A DNA stretch of 64,000 nt from an uncultured Cellvibrionales bacterium (GCA_913019905.1 CAJVZD010000019.1:1-64000), one strand, 5' to 3'; shown: positions 45,257-54,514, numbered from the stretch's first letter. The notes: generated from the letters alone by a model not told the origin. Program-made: numbers and translations.

Positions 45257-45565
45257 ATGATCGATTTAAATCAGATTAAAGAAACTATAGAAAACGCAGC
45301 AAAAAGTAACAAAGAAGCTTTTGAGCTACAAGTCGGATTTTTTGAGGGATTTACTCGGCGCCAAGGAGAAGTCATGGCTGAATTAGCCGACGCGCGAGTC
45401 AATAGTTTGAAAGAAATGGCCGCCAGCGGCGACCTGCAAAAAGCCCTACAAAACAACACAGCGTTTCAAGCTGATGCTAAACAACGCCTGGAACAACTTC
45501 ACACAGAGAACGTCGATGCGTTTTCTAAATTCTCTGAATCTCTAAAGTCTGCTTACAATATCTAG
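45257..45565 (+). CDS. Phasin family protein 2
   Basis: The 102-residue helical protein has the phasin pattern AKSNKEAFELQVGFFEGFTR and ends LESLKSAYNI-like. It should bind the surface of PHA granules with phasin 1. ATG at 45257 follows GAGAGAG; an upstream in-frame TTG would add five residues. The last codons overlap the first unit of a 14-bp tandem repeat, so repeat number changes could alter its C-terminus. Confidence 0.85.
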   Translation: MIDLNQIKETIENAAKSNKEAFELQVGFFEGFTRRQGEVMAELADARVNSLKEMAASGDLQKALQNNTAFQADAKQRLEQLHTENVDAFSKFSESLKSAYNI

Positions 45566-45614
45566 ACCTCACTATCTAGACCTCACTATCTAGGTCTCAC
45601 TATCGAGGCCTCAC
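45559..45614. repeat. Four tandem copies of a 14-bp repeat overlapping a phasin stop codon
   Basis: Units TATCTAGACCTCAC occur twice identically (45559-45572, 45573-45586), then as TATCTAGGTCTCAC and TATCGAGGCCTCAC, ending at 45614. The TAG stop codon of phasin 2 at 45563-45565 is inside the first unit. The stretch from here to about 45960 holds no other recognisable feature. Confidence 0.92.
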
Positions 45615-45986
45615 TAGATGTTAGAACTTGTTATAGCGAGTAACCGTAGTTATTTGCTATTTTCTATTTTGAGCCTTTTCTTCAATAATTACACCTGACT
45701 TCTAAGTCGATCTTTGCCGAGTCCCTCATACACTTATTTTTCTGCATTGAGAATAAGGATGGGATGACCGTTACTGTATTATCAATCTATCTATTAGCCA
45801 AAATCTGCTGCTCGATTGAATGCTTAAAACGAGAAGTATCCTAGATTTGGATAGGCTATAAATCTTCGATTGAAACGTCGAGCCCGCTGCTAACAAACCC
45901 TGAACGCCTAACAAGTTCTCAATGTCTCCACTGGTCCGCATTAAAAATGCTAGACAAGTTAGAACGTGATTGTTACAGTTCTTGCC

Positions 45987-46079
45987 ATGAGCATGAGACC
46001 CATTTCACAAGACGCCAGCAACATCCGCGTCAATCGATTTACCAGCCTCCGGGAATTTCACGGCACGGGCGGCAGGTAA
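45987..46079 (+). CDS. Possible leader peptide ahead of the PheRS-like gene
   Basis: A 30-codon frame (ATG 45987, TAA 46077-46079) encodes a basic peptide starting MSMRPISQDASN and ending FHGTGGR; a GTG at 45966 could extend it by seven residues. No clear Shine-Dalgarno sequence precedes it. It contains two Phe codons, in RFTSLREF, and ends 20 bp before a strong terminator, the geometry of a transcription attenuator. It may equally be a chance frame in a leader RNA. Confidence 0.35.
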   Translation: MSMRPISQDASNIRVNRFTSLREFHGTGGR

Positions 46080-46098
46080 TTGAGTATCTGATTTGCGG

Positions 46099-46128
46099 AA
46101 ACCCCCGGGCCTTTACCCGGGGGTTTTT
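46099..46128 (+). terminator. Strong intrinsic terminator, possible attenuator
   Basis: AAACCCCCGGG at 46099-46109 pairs perfectly with CCCGGGGGTTT at 46116-46126 around a 6-nt loop and runs into TTTTT. It lies 92 bp before the PheRS-like start codon and after the phasin operon. It either ends a short upstream transcript or acts as an attenuator for the gene downstream. A CTCCGGG segment upstream (about 46046) could pair with the left arm's complement as an antiterminator. Confidence 0.85.
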
Positions 46129-46220
46129 CGTTAAGGCTTTTAATATTCGTCGGTTGAGGTCGACAATATCAATCCCAAGCCACCCTTCTCCGCAACCACT
46201 TTTTTATGGAGAAACAAATC

Positions 46221-47339
46221 ATGACTACTTTATTATCGCGTTCATCATTATCCGAAGCACTCGCGCTACCCGACTTAACAGACTCCCGCCAACAGCTCCA
46301 TGGCATGCAATTACTGATTGAGGAAATTCACCAGAAGCTCAGCAATACCTGGCGCTGCAAGCGTCAAATAATTCGCAGCAATCCTATCGTGCCCTTAGAA
46401 AACAATTATGATCGACTAGGCTATCCAGCCGACGGTGCAGCACGCGACGAACGATATACCCGCTATGTCACCGACAATTTAATTTTACGCACTCAGACAT
46501 CCTGCGCGATTCCCGACTTACTAAGCGGCTTAAGCGTTGACCCGCCCAGCGATTTATTGTTAATTCTGCCTGGGTTGGTATATCGGCGCGATTCGATCGA
46601 CCGGTTGCACTGCGGCGAACCCCACCAGATAGATCTGTGGCGAATAGTCGACAATAAAAATAGCAAATCGATGACGACCAAGGACCTCAATCAAATGATT
46701 GCCACTGTTATGGACGCGGCGATCCCGGAGCTGGAATGGAGAACATCAACATCTCCTCATCCCTATACCGAACAGGGAGTTCAGATAGATGCTCTGTGGA
46801 ATAACGAGTGGATTGAAGTCGGAGAGTGCGGCCTAACGGCACAACCCATTCTTGATGCGGCTAATTTGAAGAATCATTCGGGATTGGCGATGGGCTTAGG
46901 CTTAGACCGGTTACTAATGCTGCGCAAGAACATTCCAGATATAAGACTTTTGCGCAGCCAAGACAAAAGAATAAGATGCCAATTGGATGACCTAGGGCAG
47001 TACCAACCTGTGTCTTCGATGCCGGCAATTTATCGGGATCTTTCTCTCTGCCTTAACGAAATCACCAGTGAAGAAGACGTAGGTGACAAAATACGAAACC
47101 ACCTAAAAGAGTGGAATTGCATAGAGTCTGTCGTTATAAAATCGGAAACAAGCTATAACGACCTTCCGTCGACCGCCCATCATCGAATGGGCATGACGCC
47201 AAATCAGAAAAACATCTTGTTGCAGTTAGTCATACGCCATATGGAGAGAACCCTGACCGATTCGGAGGCAAACCAAATTCGTAACGGGGTCTACAAAATC
47301 TTGCATGAAGGAGACAGGCAGGAACTCGCAATAAACTAA
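46221..47339 (+). CDS. Monomeric PheRS-like ligase (PheS core plus FDX-ACB domain)
   Basis: The roughly 372-residue protein joins a class II PheS catalytic core to a C-terminal ferredoxin-fold anticodon-binding domain, the plan of mitochondrial PheRS rather than the bacterial PheS2PheT2 enzyme. Motif 2 is seen in PGLVYRRDSIDRLHCGEPHQ near 125; the Phe-pocket/motif 3 region includes VEVGECGLTAQP-like IEVGECGLTA and LAMGLGLDRLLMLR near 225. The FDX-ACB domain begins SSMPAIYRDLSLCLNE near 275. The real pheS-pheT pair must lie elsewhere, so this is a paralogue that may aminoacylate a tRNA, a protein or a small molecule. ATG 46221 follows GGAG; an in-frame ATG at 46206 lacks one. Confidence 0.82.
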   Translation: MTTLLSRSSLSEALALPDLTDSRQQLHGMQLLIEEIHQKLSNTWRCKRQIIRSNPIVPLENNYDRLGYPADGAARDERYTRYVTDNLILRTQTSCAIPDLLSGLSVDPPSDLLLILPGLVYRRDSIDRLHCGEPHQIDLWRIVDNKNSKSMTTKDLNQMIATVMDAAIPELEWRTSTSPHPYTEQGVQIDALWNNEWIEVGECGLTAQPILDAANLKNHSGLAMGLGLDRLLMLRKNIPDIRLLRSQDKRIRCQLDDLGQYQPVSSMPAIYRDLSLCLNEITSEEDVGDKIRNHLKEWNCIESVVIKSETSYNDLPSTAHHRMGMTPNQKNILLQLVIRHMERTLTDSEANQIRNGVYKILHEGDRQELAIN

Positions 47340-47350
47340 CCCGGTGAAAT

Positions 47351-47382
47351 GGGGCATCGTAGCGTTTGTGCTCCGGTGCCCC
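47351..47382. terminator. Hairpin between converging genes
   Basis: GGGGCA at 47351-47356 pairs with TGCCCC at 47377-47382 twelve bases after the PheRS-like stop codon. No T-tract follows, so confidence as a terminator is limited. The rest of the 249-bp convergent spacer before the TonB receptor end is featureless. Confidence 0.45.
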
Positions 47383-47588
47383 TCTGAGAGTAATCAATCC
47401 GACACGTTTGTCATCTCTTCTCCACTGCACACCAGGAAAAGCGGTGAGTGGAAATAATTTAGTGAACTCAGACATTGCCAAGATAATTCAATCTAAACCC
47501 TTGTATTATCTACGCCGTCACTGTGAAGAAACTAAAAATCTTTTATGGAACTACATAGCAAGGGAGAAAAAGTATATCGCCGGCGACA

Positions 47589-49670
47589 TTAAAATTCGTA
47601 GGCAATACTGGCGCGAACGGTACGCGGCTCCATCGGGTGGGAATGAAAATCCTCAATAGGATCGATATTCTTTTCACGCTCTGCCAACGTACGCGACTCG
47701 AATAAATACGTAATGTCGTCATCTTTAGAATCAAATAGATTAATGATCTCCAACCCAATTGACCAGCCATTTTGAAGGCGATAACCGACATTGGCATTCA
47801 CTATTTCTGTTGATTTCGATTTCACCTCTCCCGTCTCGGACAGATTTCTCGGGCCAAAATAGCGCATTCTCACCCCGGCAAAGACGCCGTTATCCAAGTC
47901 AACACTCGCACCCAGAGAGAAAACCCGATCGAGGCTATCCGGCACATTATCGCCCAACGCAGTACCGATTTCGTCGAATTGTTGTTGTCTAAATATCGTA
48001 TCCGACTCGGCAAAATCGACATCCAGTATTAACCAGTCCACCGGGCGATAAAACAAGCCAACCTCGACACCCGAACGGGTGGTTTCGCCTCGAGGTTCCG
48101 TCGTTGCATCGTCGCCGACAAACACTAATTCGGAATCAAGATCCAGGCGGAACAAAACGACTGAGAACTCCAGACCGTCAACGATGGCACTGCGCATTCC
48201 CATCTCATAGCCTTTCGACTCTGACAACATCGGCACGTTAGAACGGCTATCAACAACACCGCGTGCATCATTGCTGTGAAAGCCTTCGCCATAGTTGACG
48301 AAAATTTCCGTCTCGGAAAAAGGTCCAAACCGCATTGAAAGTTTCGGACTAACCAGATCGTCATCTTTATTGCCTTCAACACCACCAGCCAACTTGGAAT
48401 TAACATCGACCTTAAAAAAATCATAACGTCCGCCCACGATAGTTGCAAACCAGTCGTTCCACTGACTATGAAGACTCAAAAATCCGGACATGGATAATTC
48501 AGTCACTGACGAACGACTGAGAATGTCGTAAATATCCGCATTTTGACTACTGCCTACTCCGACGTTACCAATATCGTCATAACGATAACTGACACCGCCT
48601 TCCAGATGATGCAGGGTGGTTAGATCGCGTTCGATATCAAATTCACCCCCGCTAAAAACACGCTCATCAAACTGCGTAAACTGATCGCCGCGCAAATCGG
48701 GATCATCCGTTTCATCTTTAGAAAAATAGGTCGCATTCGTTGTTAAACGAAGCTGGTAATCGACAACATACAAACTCCCATTATAGCGAATATCGCTGTT
48801 GGTCTTCCCCCAGAACGATCCGTTCAAGCTATAACGTTGGCTATCACCTCCTGTCGTCGAATCCAAAGAACCGTAACGATCCAGTTCGCCGCTCTTCACT
48901 AAACGTTGAGGAATTTGATCTGTTGAGGTCCAGCTGGCATCGTAATAAAACGCTGCCAAAGAAAAACCGTATTCACCCTCATCGCGACTATATTTCAAAA
49001 CGGCATTTTGTTTATCAAAGTCTTCCGCAACTTGCCAAGGGCCATCGTTCCGCATTAACTCAACGCCATAGGTCCAGTGATCTGATTCTCCGGATTCAAT
49101 ACCACCATACGCCAACATTCGTCGATTATTGTTTTCACCAACCGTCATTTTCAACGATGTTTTTTCTAGACTATTCGCATAGGCGATATGCGCCGAACCC
49201 GCCGAAGAAAAGTCTCCTTCACTGGCATAATACGGTCCTTTTTTATAAACCATCCGATCCACCAACTCGGGAATCAAAAAATTCAAATCTGTATAACCCT
49301 GCCCGTGACCGTGAGTTACGTTATTGACCGGCATGCCCTCAACGTGATTCGCAAAGTCAGTACCGTGATCGAGGTTGAAGCCCCGCAAAAAATATTGGTT
49401 AGCTTTACCGTCACCGCTGTGTTGTGTCACGACCATCCCCGGTATTGTTTCGAGCAATTCTGCCGGCCGTAACATTGGACGAAATCGAATTTGATCATTT
49501 ATTACCGTACCGACTGACGCGGCTTCCGCTTCGCCAAGTAACTCCTTACCGGACTGACTAGCAACCACGACCAGTTCCTCTATTTCACCGGTGATACCGG
49601 CTGCATTAGTGAGGGAGCCGAGCATACTGACAACGACTGCAGCGGACGTTAATTCTAGAATTCTTTTCAT
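47589..49670 (-). CDS. TonB-dependent outer-membrane receptor
   Basis: The 693-residue protein has a signal peptide (about 1-23), a plug domain with RPAELLETIPGMVVTQHSGD and NQYFLRGFNLDHGTDFA near 90, and GPYYASEGDFSSAGSAHI closing the plug, then a 22-strand-type barrel ending in a terminal Phe (ASIAYEF). A His-rich loop in the plug, NNVTHGHGQGYTD, could bind a metal. The canonical TonB box is not obvious; the N-terminal IEELVVVAS segment probably serves. It takes up a ligand that is not identifiable from context. The C-terminal F is the usual BAM recognition residue. Confidence 0.93.
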   Translation of the reverse strand: MKRILELTSAAVVVSMLGSLTNAAGITGEIEELVVVASQSGKELLGEAEAASVGTVINDQIRFRPMLRPAELLETIPGMVVTQHSGDGKANQYFLRGFNLDHGTDFANHVEGMPVNNVTHGHGQGYTDLNFLIPELVDRMVYKKGPYYASEGDFSSAGSAHIAYANSLEKTSLKMTVGENNNRRMLAYGGIESGESDHWTYGVELMRNDGPWQVAEDFDKQNAVLKYSRDEGEYGFSLAAFYYDASWTSTDQIPQRLVKSGELDRYGSLDSTTGGDSQRYSLNGSFWGKTNSDIRYNGSLYVVDYQLRLTTNATYFSKDETDDPDLRGDQFTQFDERVFSGGEFDIERDLTTLHHLEGGVSYRYDDIGNVGVGSSQNADIYDILSRSSVTELSMSGFLSLHSQWNDWFATIVGGRYDFFKVDVNSKLAGGVEGNKDDDLVSPKLSMRFGPFSETEIFVNYGEGFHSNDARGVVDSRSNVPMLSESKGYEMGMRSAIVDGLEFSVVLFRLDLDSELVFVGDDATTEPRGETTRSGVEVGLFYRPVDWLILDVDFAESDTIFRQQQFDEIGTALGDNVPDSLDRVFSLGASVDLDNGVFAGVRMRYFGPRNLSETGEVKSKSTEIVNANVGYRLQNGWSIGLEIINLFDSKDDDITYLFESRTLAEREKNIDPIEDFHSHPMEPRTVRASIAYEF

Positions 49671-50395
49671 TAAGTTTGCCTCAGAACAACTGTCGTCTTA
49701 TTACGAGTAAAATAAATCTAAAAGATAGGAAAATTCAAACTAAAAAAATACCGACACACTATAGAGATTGCAAGGAAAAAACTTCCGCACGATTGCACGG
49801 TGCATGAACACGGACAAAACGTTTTTATTACAATAAACTCGGCGATGAAACCCCGCAGTTATTGTTTTCCACCGATTACTATCAAATCCCACGTTACAAA
49901 TGTGTGTTTGATGGAAGCGCCTCTGGGGCAGAGCCCTTTCCTAAAGAAAGAATTGCCTGAAAAATTGCGCTTTCTCTGTATAGAGCCGATTTTCAACGCA
50001 AAGAGTCTACCGGAAATTGAGCACCCGTTTGTTTACGAAACGTTAATGAAAAAAGTATTTCCGATTACTGTACCGCAGCACGAACGGGTCTTTCTATGTC
50101 CGACACATTAAAAGCGAGCCGATCCCACTAATCGCAGCGCGTGAAATTAGTATTTGGTCGCTGGTGGACAAGACGAAAATGTTACAAGGAACGACAGCGT
50201 ACTACAGTTCGAAATCCTACTCGAAGAGCCTCCTCAAACACCGGCTTCCAAAACGCACCCTCGAATAAACGATTGGAATCCAGTGACGGATACTTCTTGT
50301 GCATATTTCCGCGCTTATTCTTGCGAGCGGGAAGAAAATTTTATACATTAACTCGCCCGTTCAATGAAATTTTAACCACGTTAAGGAACACCCTC
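49671..50395. other. Long divergent spacer, possibly with decayed coding sequence
   Basis: This 725-bp region contains a 103-codon open frame (49800-50111, plus strand) with no Shine-Dalgarno sequence. A second plus-strand frame over the same bases (about 49830-49965) reads LLFSTDYYQIPRYKC and FDGSASGAEPFPKERIA before a stop and looks more protein-like. Together they could be a frameshifted gene remnant, but I recognise no family. No hairpin or repeat stood out. Confidence 0.3.
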
Positions 50396-51388
50396 GTGAG
50401 CATAGTTAGTAAATTGATAAAATGGTTAGGCATTACCTTACTCGGTCTAACCGTACTCACCGTAGTATGGTTGTTCACGCGCCCCAGCATGACCGAGGTT
50501 GGCATCCCCTATGCGGCTAACGCCCCTGAAACAGCATCGGGAGTCACGATTAAGTGGTTTGGAGTAGCCACTTTGTTGATAGACGACGGGGAAACCCAGA
50601 TCATGACCGATGGCTTTTTTTCGCGTCCTGGCTTAATCGATATTGTGATGAAGCGCCCGATAGCTCCAGAAAAAGAAAACATTTCCAAGATTATAAAAGA
50701 ACATAACATCAACCGATTAGCCGCGGTCATACCCGTACACTCTCATTATGACCATGCGATGGACAGCGGTGAAGTCGCCAAACAGACCGGCGCAGTGTTA
50801 CTGGGTTCCAGCACTACCTCTTTTATTGGTCGAAGCTCGAATCTACCAGAAGAACAGATAAAAACCGTCGAACCTGGCCGTGTCTATACATTTGGGGAAT
50901 TCAAGATCACCTTTTTAGAATCGAAACATGCCCCCTTGGCCAGTAATTCCGGCATTAACGGTATTGTCAATGCCGCCTTTGATTTACCGGCTCCCTATAC
51001 GAGCTGGCAGCTCGGCAAAGCTTTTGCGTTGCTGATTGAACACCCTCAGTCCAGGTTTCTAGTCCAAGGAAGCGCCGGATTTTTACCTGGCGCATTTGAA
51101 AATCTCAAAGTTGATGCCGTATTTCTTGGCACCGGAGGCCTGAGAAAGCAGGAGCGGGAATATCGAGAAGCATACGTTTACGAAACCGTGACGCTCGTAG
51201 ACCCCGAGGTTGTTTACACTATCCACCATGACAATATGTTCGGCCAGCTGGGGGATGTTGAACAGAGCAGGCTCATGCCGGAATATGACTCAATGCATGC
51301 ATTTGAGATGGGTCAGCTAATCTTACCCGCACGGTTTGAACAAATGCGTTTCGCGCAGCCAATCAAATTACCAACCACCGCACGCTGA
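50396..51388 (+). CDS. Membrane-anchored MBL-fold metallo-hydrolase, UlaG-like
   Basis: The 330-residue protein has one N-terminal helix (about residues 12-30) and an MBL domain of the compact UlaG/YtnP type: TIKWFGVATLLIDDGETQIM near 60, AVIPVHSHYDHAMDSG near 120 (HxHxDH) and a late IHHDN near 285. It would be anchored in the inner membrane with the active site outside. The start is GTG 50396 after AAGGAACACCCTC; the open frame reaches much farther upstream, but that part is basic and lacks a ribosome site. The substrate is unknown. Confidence 0.85.
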   Translation: MSIVSKLIKWLGITLLGLTVLTVVWLFTRPSMTEVGIPYAANAPETASGVTIKWFGVATLLIDDGETQIMTDGFFSRPGLIDIVMKRPIAPEKENISKIIKEHNINRLAAVIPVHSHYDHAMDSGEVAKQTGAVLLGSSTTSFIGRSSNLPEEQIKTVEPGRVYTFGEFKITFLESKHAPLASNSGINGIVNAAFDLPAPYTSWQLGKAFALLIEHPQSRFLVQGSAGFLPGAFENLKVDAVFLGTGGLRKQEREYREAYVYETVTLVDPEVVYTIHHDNMFGQLGDVEQSRLMPEYDSMHAFEMGQLILPARFEQMRFAQPIKLPTTAR

Positions 51389-51603
51389 CGCGATCATTCG
51401 AATATTAGCAAACAGGAACAATCGGGCGGGCAACCGCTGATTACGTCTATCGATATCATTTCCCACAGAATACAAAACTGGGCATGGGCAAGATGCTGGC
51501 TCGTGAAATGAAGAGTACAGGAGCTCGATCGAACGCAACGCAAGACGGTCGACCTCCACAAAAAAACGATCGACGAATTGTGTTGCCTCGACGTCATTTG
51601 CAC

Positions 51604-53226
51604 TTATAGCTGGGGGTAGCCGTCGGCAAAATTTTCCTGCATAACTTCAATAACCGTAGGTAATTGCTGACTGTTTGCTGTTATGAGCGCTTCTTTTAAA
51701 TCAGATAGATTATTGACCCGCAGCGCGTTGCAACCAAAAGCCTTACCGACTCCAACAAAATCGGGAGTGTGTATATCGACGCCTATTTGTGCGATGTCAG
51801 CGTCGGCCATGAACCGCTTAATTTCTCCGTAACCGCTGTTATTCCAGATCAGAAAAATAACGGGTAATTTTGCCTCTACCGCACTGGCCAATTCTCCGAC
51901 ACTAAACTGGGTAGCACCGTCGCCAATTAAAGCCACAACCGGCAGTTCTGGCGCAGCTAATTTAGCGCCGGTGGCTGCAGGTATCGCGTACCCCAAGGTA
52001 CCAAAACCGGAAGCTGAGTGAAAATAGCGCCGCGGTTTTTCCGTCTCGTAATGGATCCAGGCGTAATAGACTGGTTGCGTCGAATCTCCGACAATGATCA
52101 ATTCAGGCAAAGCAGAACGCAACACCTCAAAAAAAATCGCGTAGCTCTTGTCTCGCCCCTCCTGTATTTTTTCTCGGATCCGCTGCGCTCGAGTAATACC
52201 GTCACTAACACGATTAACTAAAAGACTTGTCGGTTCGTTTTCCAGCAAACGGTTGATGGCCTGCAACGCAAATTTTGCATCACTGCAAATGGCGAGATCG
52301 GCTCGAATATTTCTCGTCAGTTGCGCTGCATCAATATCGATACGAATCAACGTCCCATTAATTTCAACATCACCGCTGAAGAAGAAATCATAATCGGTTT
52401 CACTAAATTCAGTACCGACAGCAAGCACCACGTCCGCCGCGTATAATTCCTCTCTTATTGAGGGGCAAGATCCGGACCCGCCAACAGCAAGCCCATGACT
52501 GTAGGGTAGAACGCCTTTAGCATTAACTGTGTTGATCACTGGCGCGCCCAGCGTTTCTACCAATGTAAGCAGCTCACGGGACGAACCGACAGCGCCCCCA
52601 CCGATTACCAGCAGTGGGCGTTCAGCCTTGTTTAATAATTCGACGCAACGATCGATGGCCGACAAGGAAGGACCGGGCGCACTAGGTAATGCAAACGCCT
52701 TTTTATCGATATGGCCACCCGGGCTGGTAATGACATCAATAGGGATTTCGATATGGACCGGACCGGGACGTTCACTCGCAAAAACCGTGAAAGCGCGGGC
52801 TAGTACCTTTGGCAACTCGTCGGCCCGCAATAACGTATGACTAAAGCGCGCTACGCCGCTGACCAAGTTCCGCTGCCCCGGCATTTCATGCAGCCGACCT
52901 TCGCCCATGCCGAGTTCATAACTCCGGTTTACCGATGAAATCACCAACATTGGGACAGAATCGGCCAGAGCCTGCCCCATCGCAGTCGCGATATTTGTCA
53001 TGCCGGGGCCGCTAATAATAAAACAGGCTGCCACTTTCCCGGACGCACGAGCATAGCCGTCAGCCATAAAACCGGCGCCCTGTTCGTGCCGCGGCGTAAC
53101 GTGGCGAATCTCTGTATGCTCGAGCCCGCGATACAATTCGACGGTATGCACACCGGGAATACCGAAAATGGTATCGATGCCGTAGTTTTTCAGCATTTCA
53201 ACAAGGACTTCACCGCAAGTGGACAT
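51604..53226 (-). CDS. aruI: 5-guanidino-2-oxopentanoate decarboxylase (ThDP-dependent)
   Basis: The 540-residue protein is a ThDP enzyme of the acetolactate-synthase/decarboxylase type. The N-terminal Pyr domain has FGIPGVHTVELYRGLEH and the catalytic Glu in TPRHEQGAGFMADGYARAS near 47; GPGMTNIATAMGQALADSVP follows. The C-terminal ThDP motif is ALIGDGATQFSVGELASAV ... IWNNSGYGE near 445-475. Its pairing with an AruH-like transaminase directly upstream identifies it as AruI, which decarboxylates the 2-oxo acid derived from arginine to 4-guanidinobutanal. The two genes are 88 bp apart and on the same strand. Confidence 0.85.
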   Translation of the reverse strand: MSTCGEVLVEMLKNYGIDTIFGIPGVHTVELYRGLEHTEIRHVTPRHEQGAGFMADGYARASGKVAACFIISGPGMTNIATAMGQALADSVPMLVISSVNRSYELGMGEGRLHEMPGQRNLVSGVARFSHTLLRADELPKVLARAFTVFASERPGPVHIEIPIDVITSPGGHIDKKAFALPSAPGPSLSAIDRCVELLNKAERPLLVIGGGAVGSSRELLTLVETLGAPVINTVNAKGVLPYSHGLAVGGSGSCPSIREELYAADVVLAVGTEFSETDYDFFFSGDVEINGTLIRIDIDAAQLTRNIRADLAICSDAKFALQAINRLLENEPTSLLVNRVSDGITRAQRIREKIQEGRDKSYAIFFEVLRSALPELIIVGDSTQPVYYAWIHYETEKPRRYFHSASGFGTLGYAIPAATGAKLAAPELPVVALIGDGATQFSVGELASAVEAKLPVIFLIWNNSGYGEIKRFMADADIAQIGVDIHTPDFVGVGKAFGCNALRVNNLSDLKEALITANSQQLPTVIEVMQENFADGYPQL

Positions 53227-53314
53227 ATAAATTTCCTCATCAGGACTTAATAGTATTTACATCTATCGCAACAGATTGAGCTAAAAGGCGGCGCATAAAA
53301 AATCATTTAGGGTA

Positions 53315-54514
53315 CTAACTGAGAGAATGAATAAACCGTTGAAGACGGTTGCAACCCTCTATAAGTATCTCCTCCGGTTGCACCAGCGACAGTCGAATAT
53401 GCCCACTAGTACTAACACCAAAGGCACTGCCGGGTAACACGGAAACTTTTTCTGCATCAAGCAATTTTTTCGCAAATTCCTTGTCGTCGGCGAACAACTC
53501 GGTCACGTCAACCATAATAAACATACCGGATTCGGGCCGCAGAAATTTCAAAGTCGGAATTTGTTCGAGGCGGGAACAAACAAGGTCTCTCCTGGCTTGA
53601 TATTTATTGCGCATTTCGCGGACGTAGTATTCATCATTGTTGAGCGCAAAAGCAGCTGCGTCCTGAATGAACTGCGGGCTCCCAAAGGTCGACATCACCG
53701 AAAAGCGCCCTAAATGCTCCGTCAGTTCTTCTGGCGCTACCGCCCATCCCACCCGCCAGCCGCTCATTGCATGTGATTTTGAAAGGCCATCAATAACGAC
53801 GATATTATCAAGGCGATCGGCGGCCGTTCGAAGCGAAACATGCGGACTTTCATAAGTGAACATCGAATACACTTCGTCGCAAACCAACCAAATATTTCTT
53901 TCACGGCAATAACTTGCGAGCTTTTTCAACGTGTCGCGAGAAATAATTGCACCGGTAGGATTTCCCGGTGTATTTAGAAATACGACACGTGTTTCGCTAG
54001 TAATTGCGGCAACTAAATCTTTTAATTGGGGCTCAAAGTTGTTTTCCGACAGACACATAACGGTTTTCACTTTAACGTTGAGCGCCTGTAAAACGGGGAT
54101 ATAACCAACATAGGTAGGGTCGGCGACAACGATTTCCTCGCCGGCATTCAACAGGCAACTCATTACCGCAAATATCGCAGAAGTGACACCAGGATAAATA
54201 GAGACTTCACTGGCGAGGCAAGGATGAGTCGATGTCTTAGTCTCATAATCTGCCACGGCGCGCCGCAAATTCAACTCTCCCAAGGCGGGTGAGTAATGCG
54301 TGCGACCAACCCGCATGTGACTGATAGCATTATCAATAATGGGTTCCGGCGTCCGGAAATCGGGGTCGCCAATAGAGAGAACGACAACATCTTCTCCGTT
54401 TTTCTGCATCAGCATTGCCTCCTCGTGAACCTGCCAGGCTTCACCGGAGTCCGTATTCAGTCGCTCAGTAACACGGCTGTAGCGGCGGTCTTCGCTTTTA
54501 TCAAATTTACTCAA
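53315..54514 (-). CDS. aruH: Arginine--pyruvate transaminase-like PLP enzyme
   Basis: The 399-residue fold type I aminotransferase has VLSIGDPDFRTPEPIIDNAI near 45, FLNTPGNPTGAIIS near 175, the PLP Asp/Tyr pair in CDEVYSMF near 210 and the Schiff-base Lys in GLSKSHAMSGWRVGWAVAP near 245. The SKSHAMSGWRVGW block and the overall spacing follow AruH of Pseudomonas. With AruI it starts the arginine transaminase pathway of arginine catabolism. The downstream steps, guanidinobutyraldehyde oxidation and guanidinobutyrase, are not encoded here. The frame opens with TTG 54514 after GAGGAA. Confidence 0.83.
   Translation of the reverse strand: MSKFDKSEDRRYSRVTERLNTDSGEAWQVHEEAMLMQKNGEDVVVLSIGDPDFRTPEPIIDNAISHMRVGRTHYSPALGELNLRRAVADYETKTSTHPCLASEVSIYPGVTSAIFAVMSCLLNAGEEIVVADPTYVGYIPVLQALNVKVKTVMCLSENNFEPQLKDLVAAITSETRVVFLNTPGNPTGAIISRDTLKKLASYCRERNIWLVCDEVYSMFTYESPHVSLRTAADRLDNIVVIDGLSKSHAMSGWRVGWAVAPEELTEHLGRFSVMSTFGSPQFIQDAAAFALNNDEYYVREMRNKYQARRDLVCSRLEQIPTLKFLRPESGMFIMVDVTELFADDKEFAKKLLDAEKVSVLPGSAFGVSTSGHIRLSLVQPEEILIEGCNRLQRFIHSLS

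Noticed and set aside
45947-46321. 124-codon frame through the leader region of the PheRS-like gene
   Set aside because: It passes through the intrinsic terminator and overlaps the PheRS-like start in another frame, with no ribosome site.
47366-47659. 97-codon plus-strand frame antisense to the TonB receptor C-terminus
   Set aside because: It overlaps a clear receptor end (terminal Phe and beta-barrel strands) and has no ribosome site.
49800-50111. 103-codon open frame upstream of the MBL hydrolase gene
   Set aside because: It has no ribosome site and an overlapping frame looks more protein-like, so I did not call it a gene.
50141-50395. N-terminal extension of the MBL hydrolase frame to 50141
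   Set aside because: The extra 85 residues are basic, low in typical protein character and precede the natural membrane anchor; GTG 50396 has AAGGA upstream.
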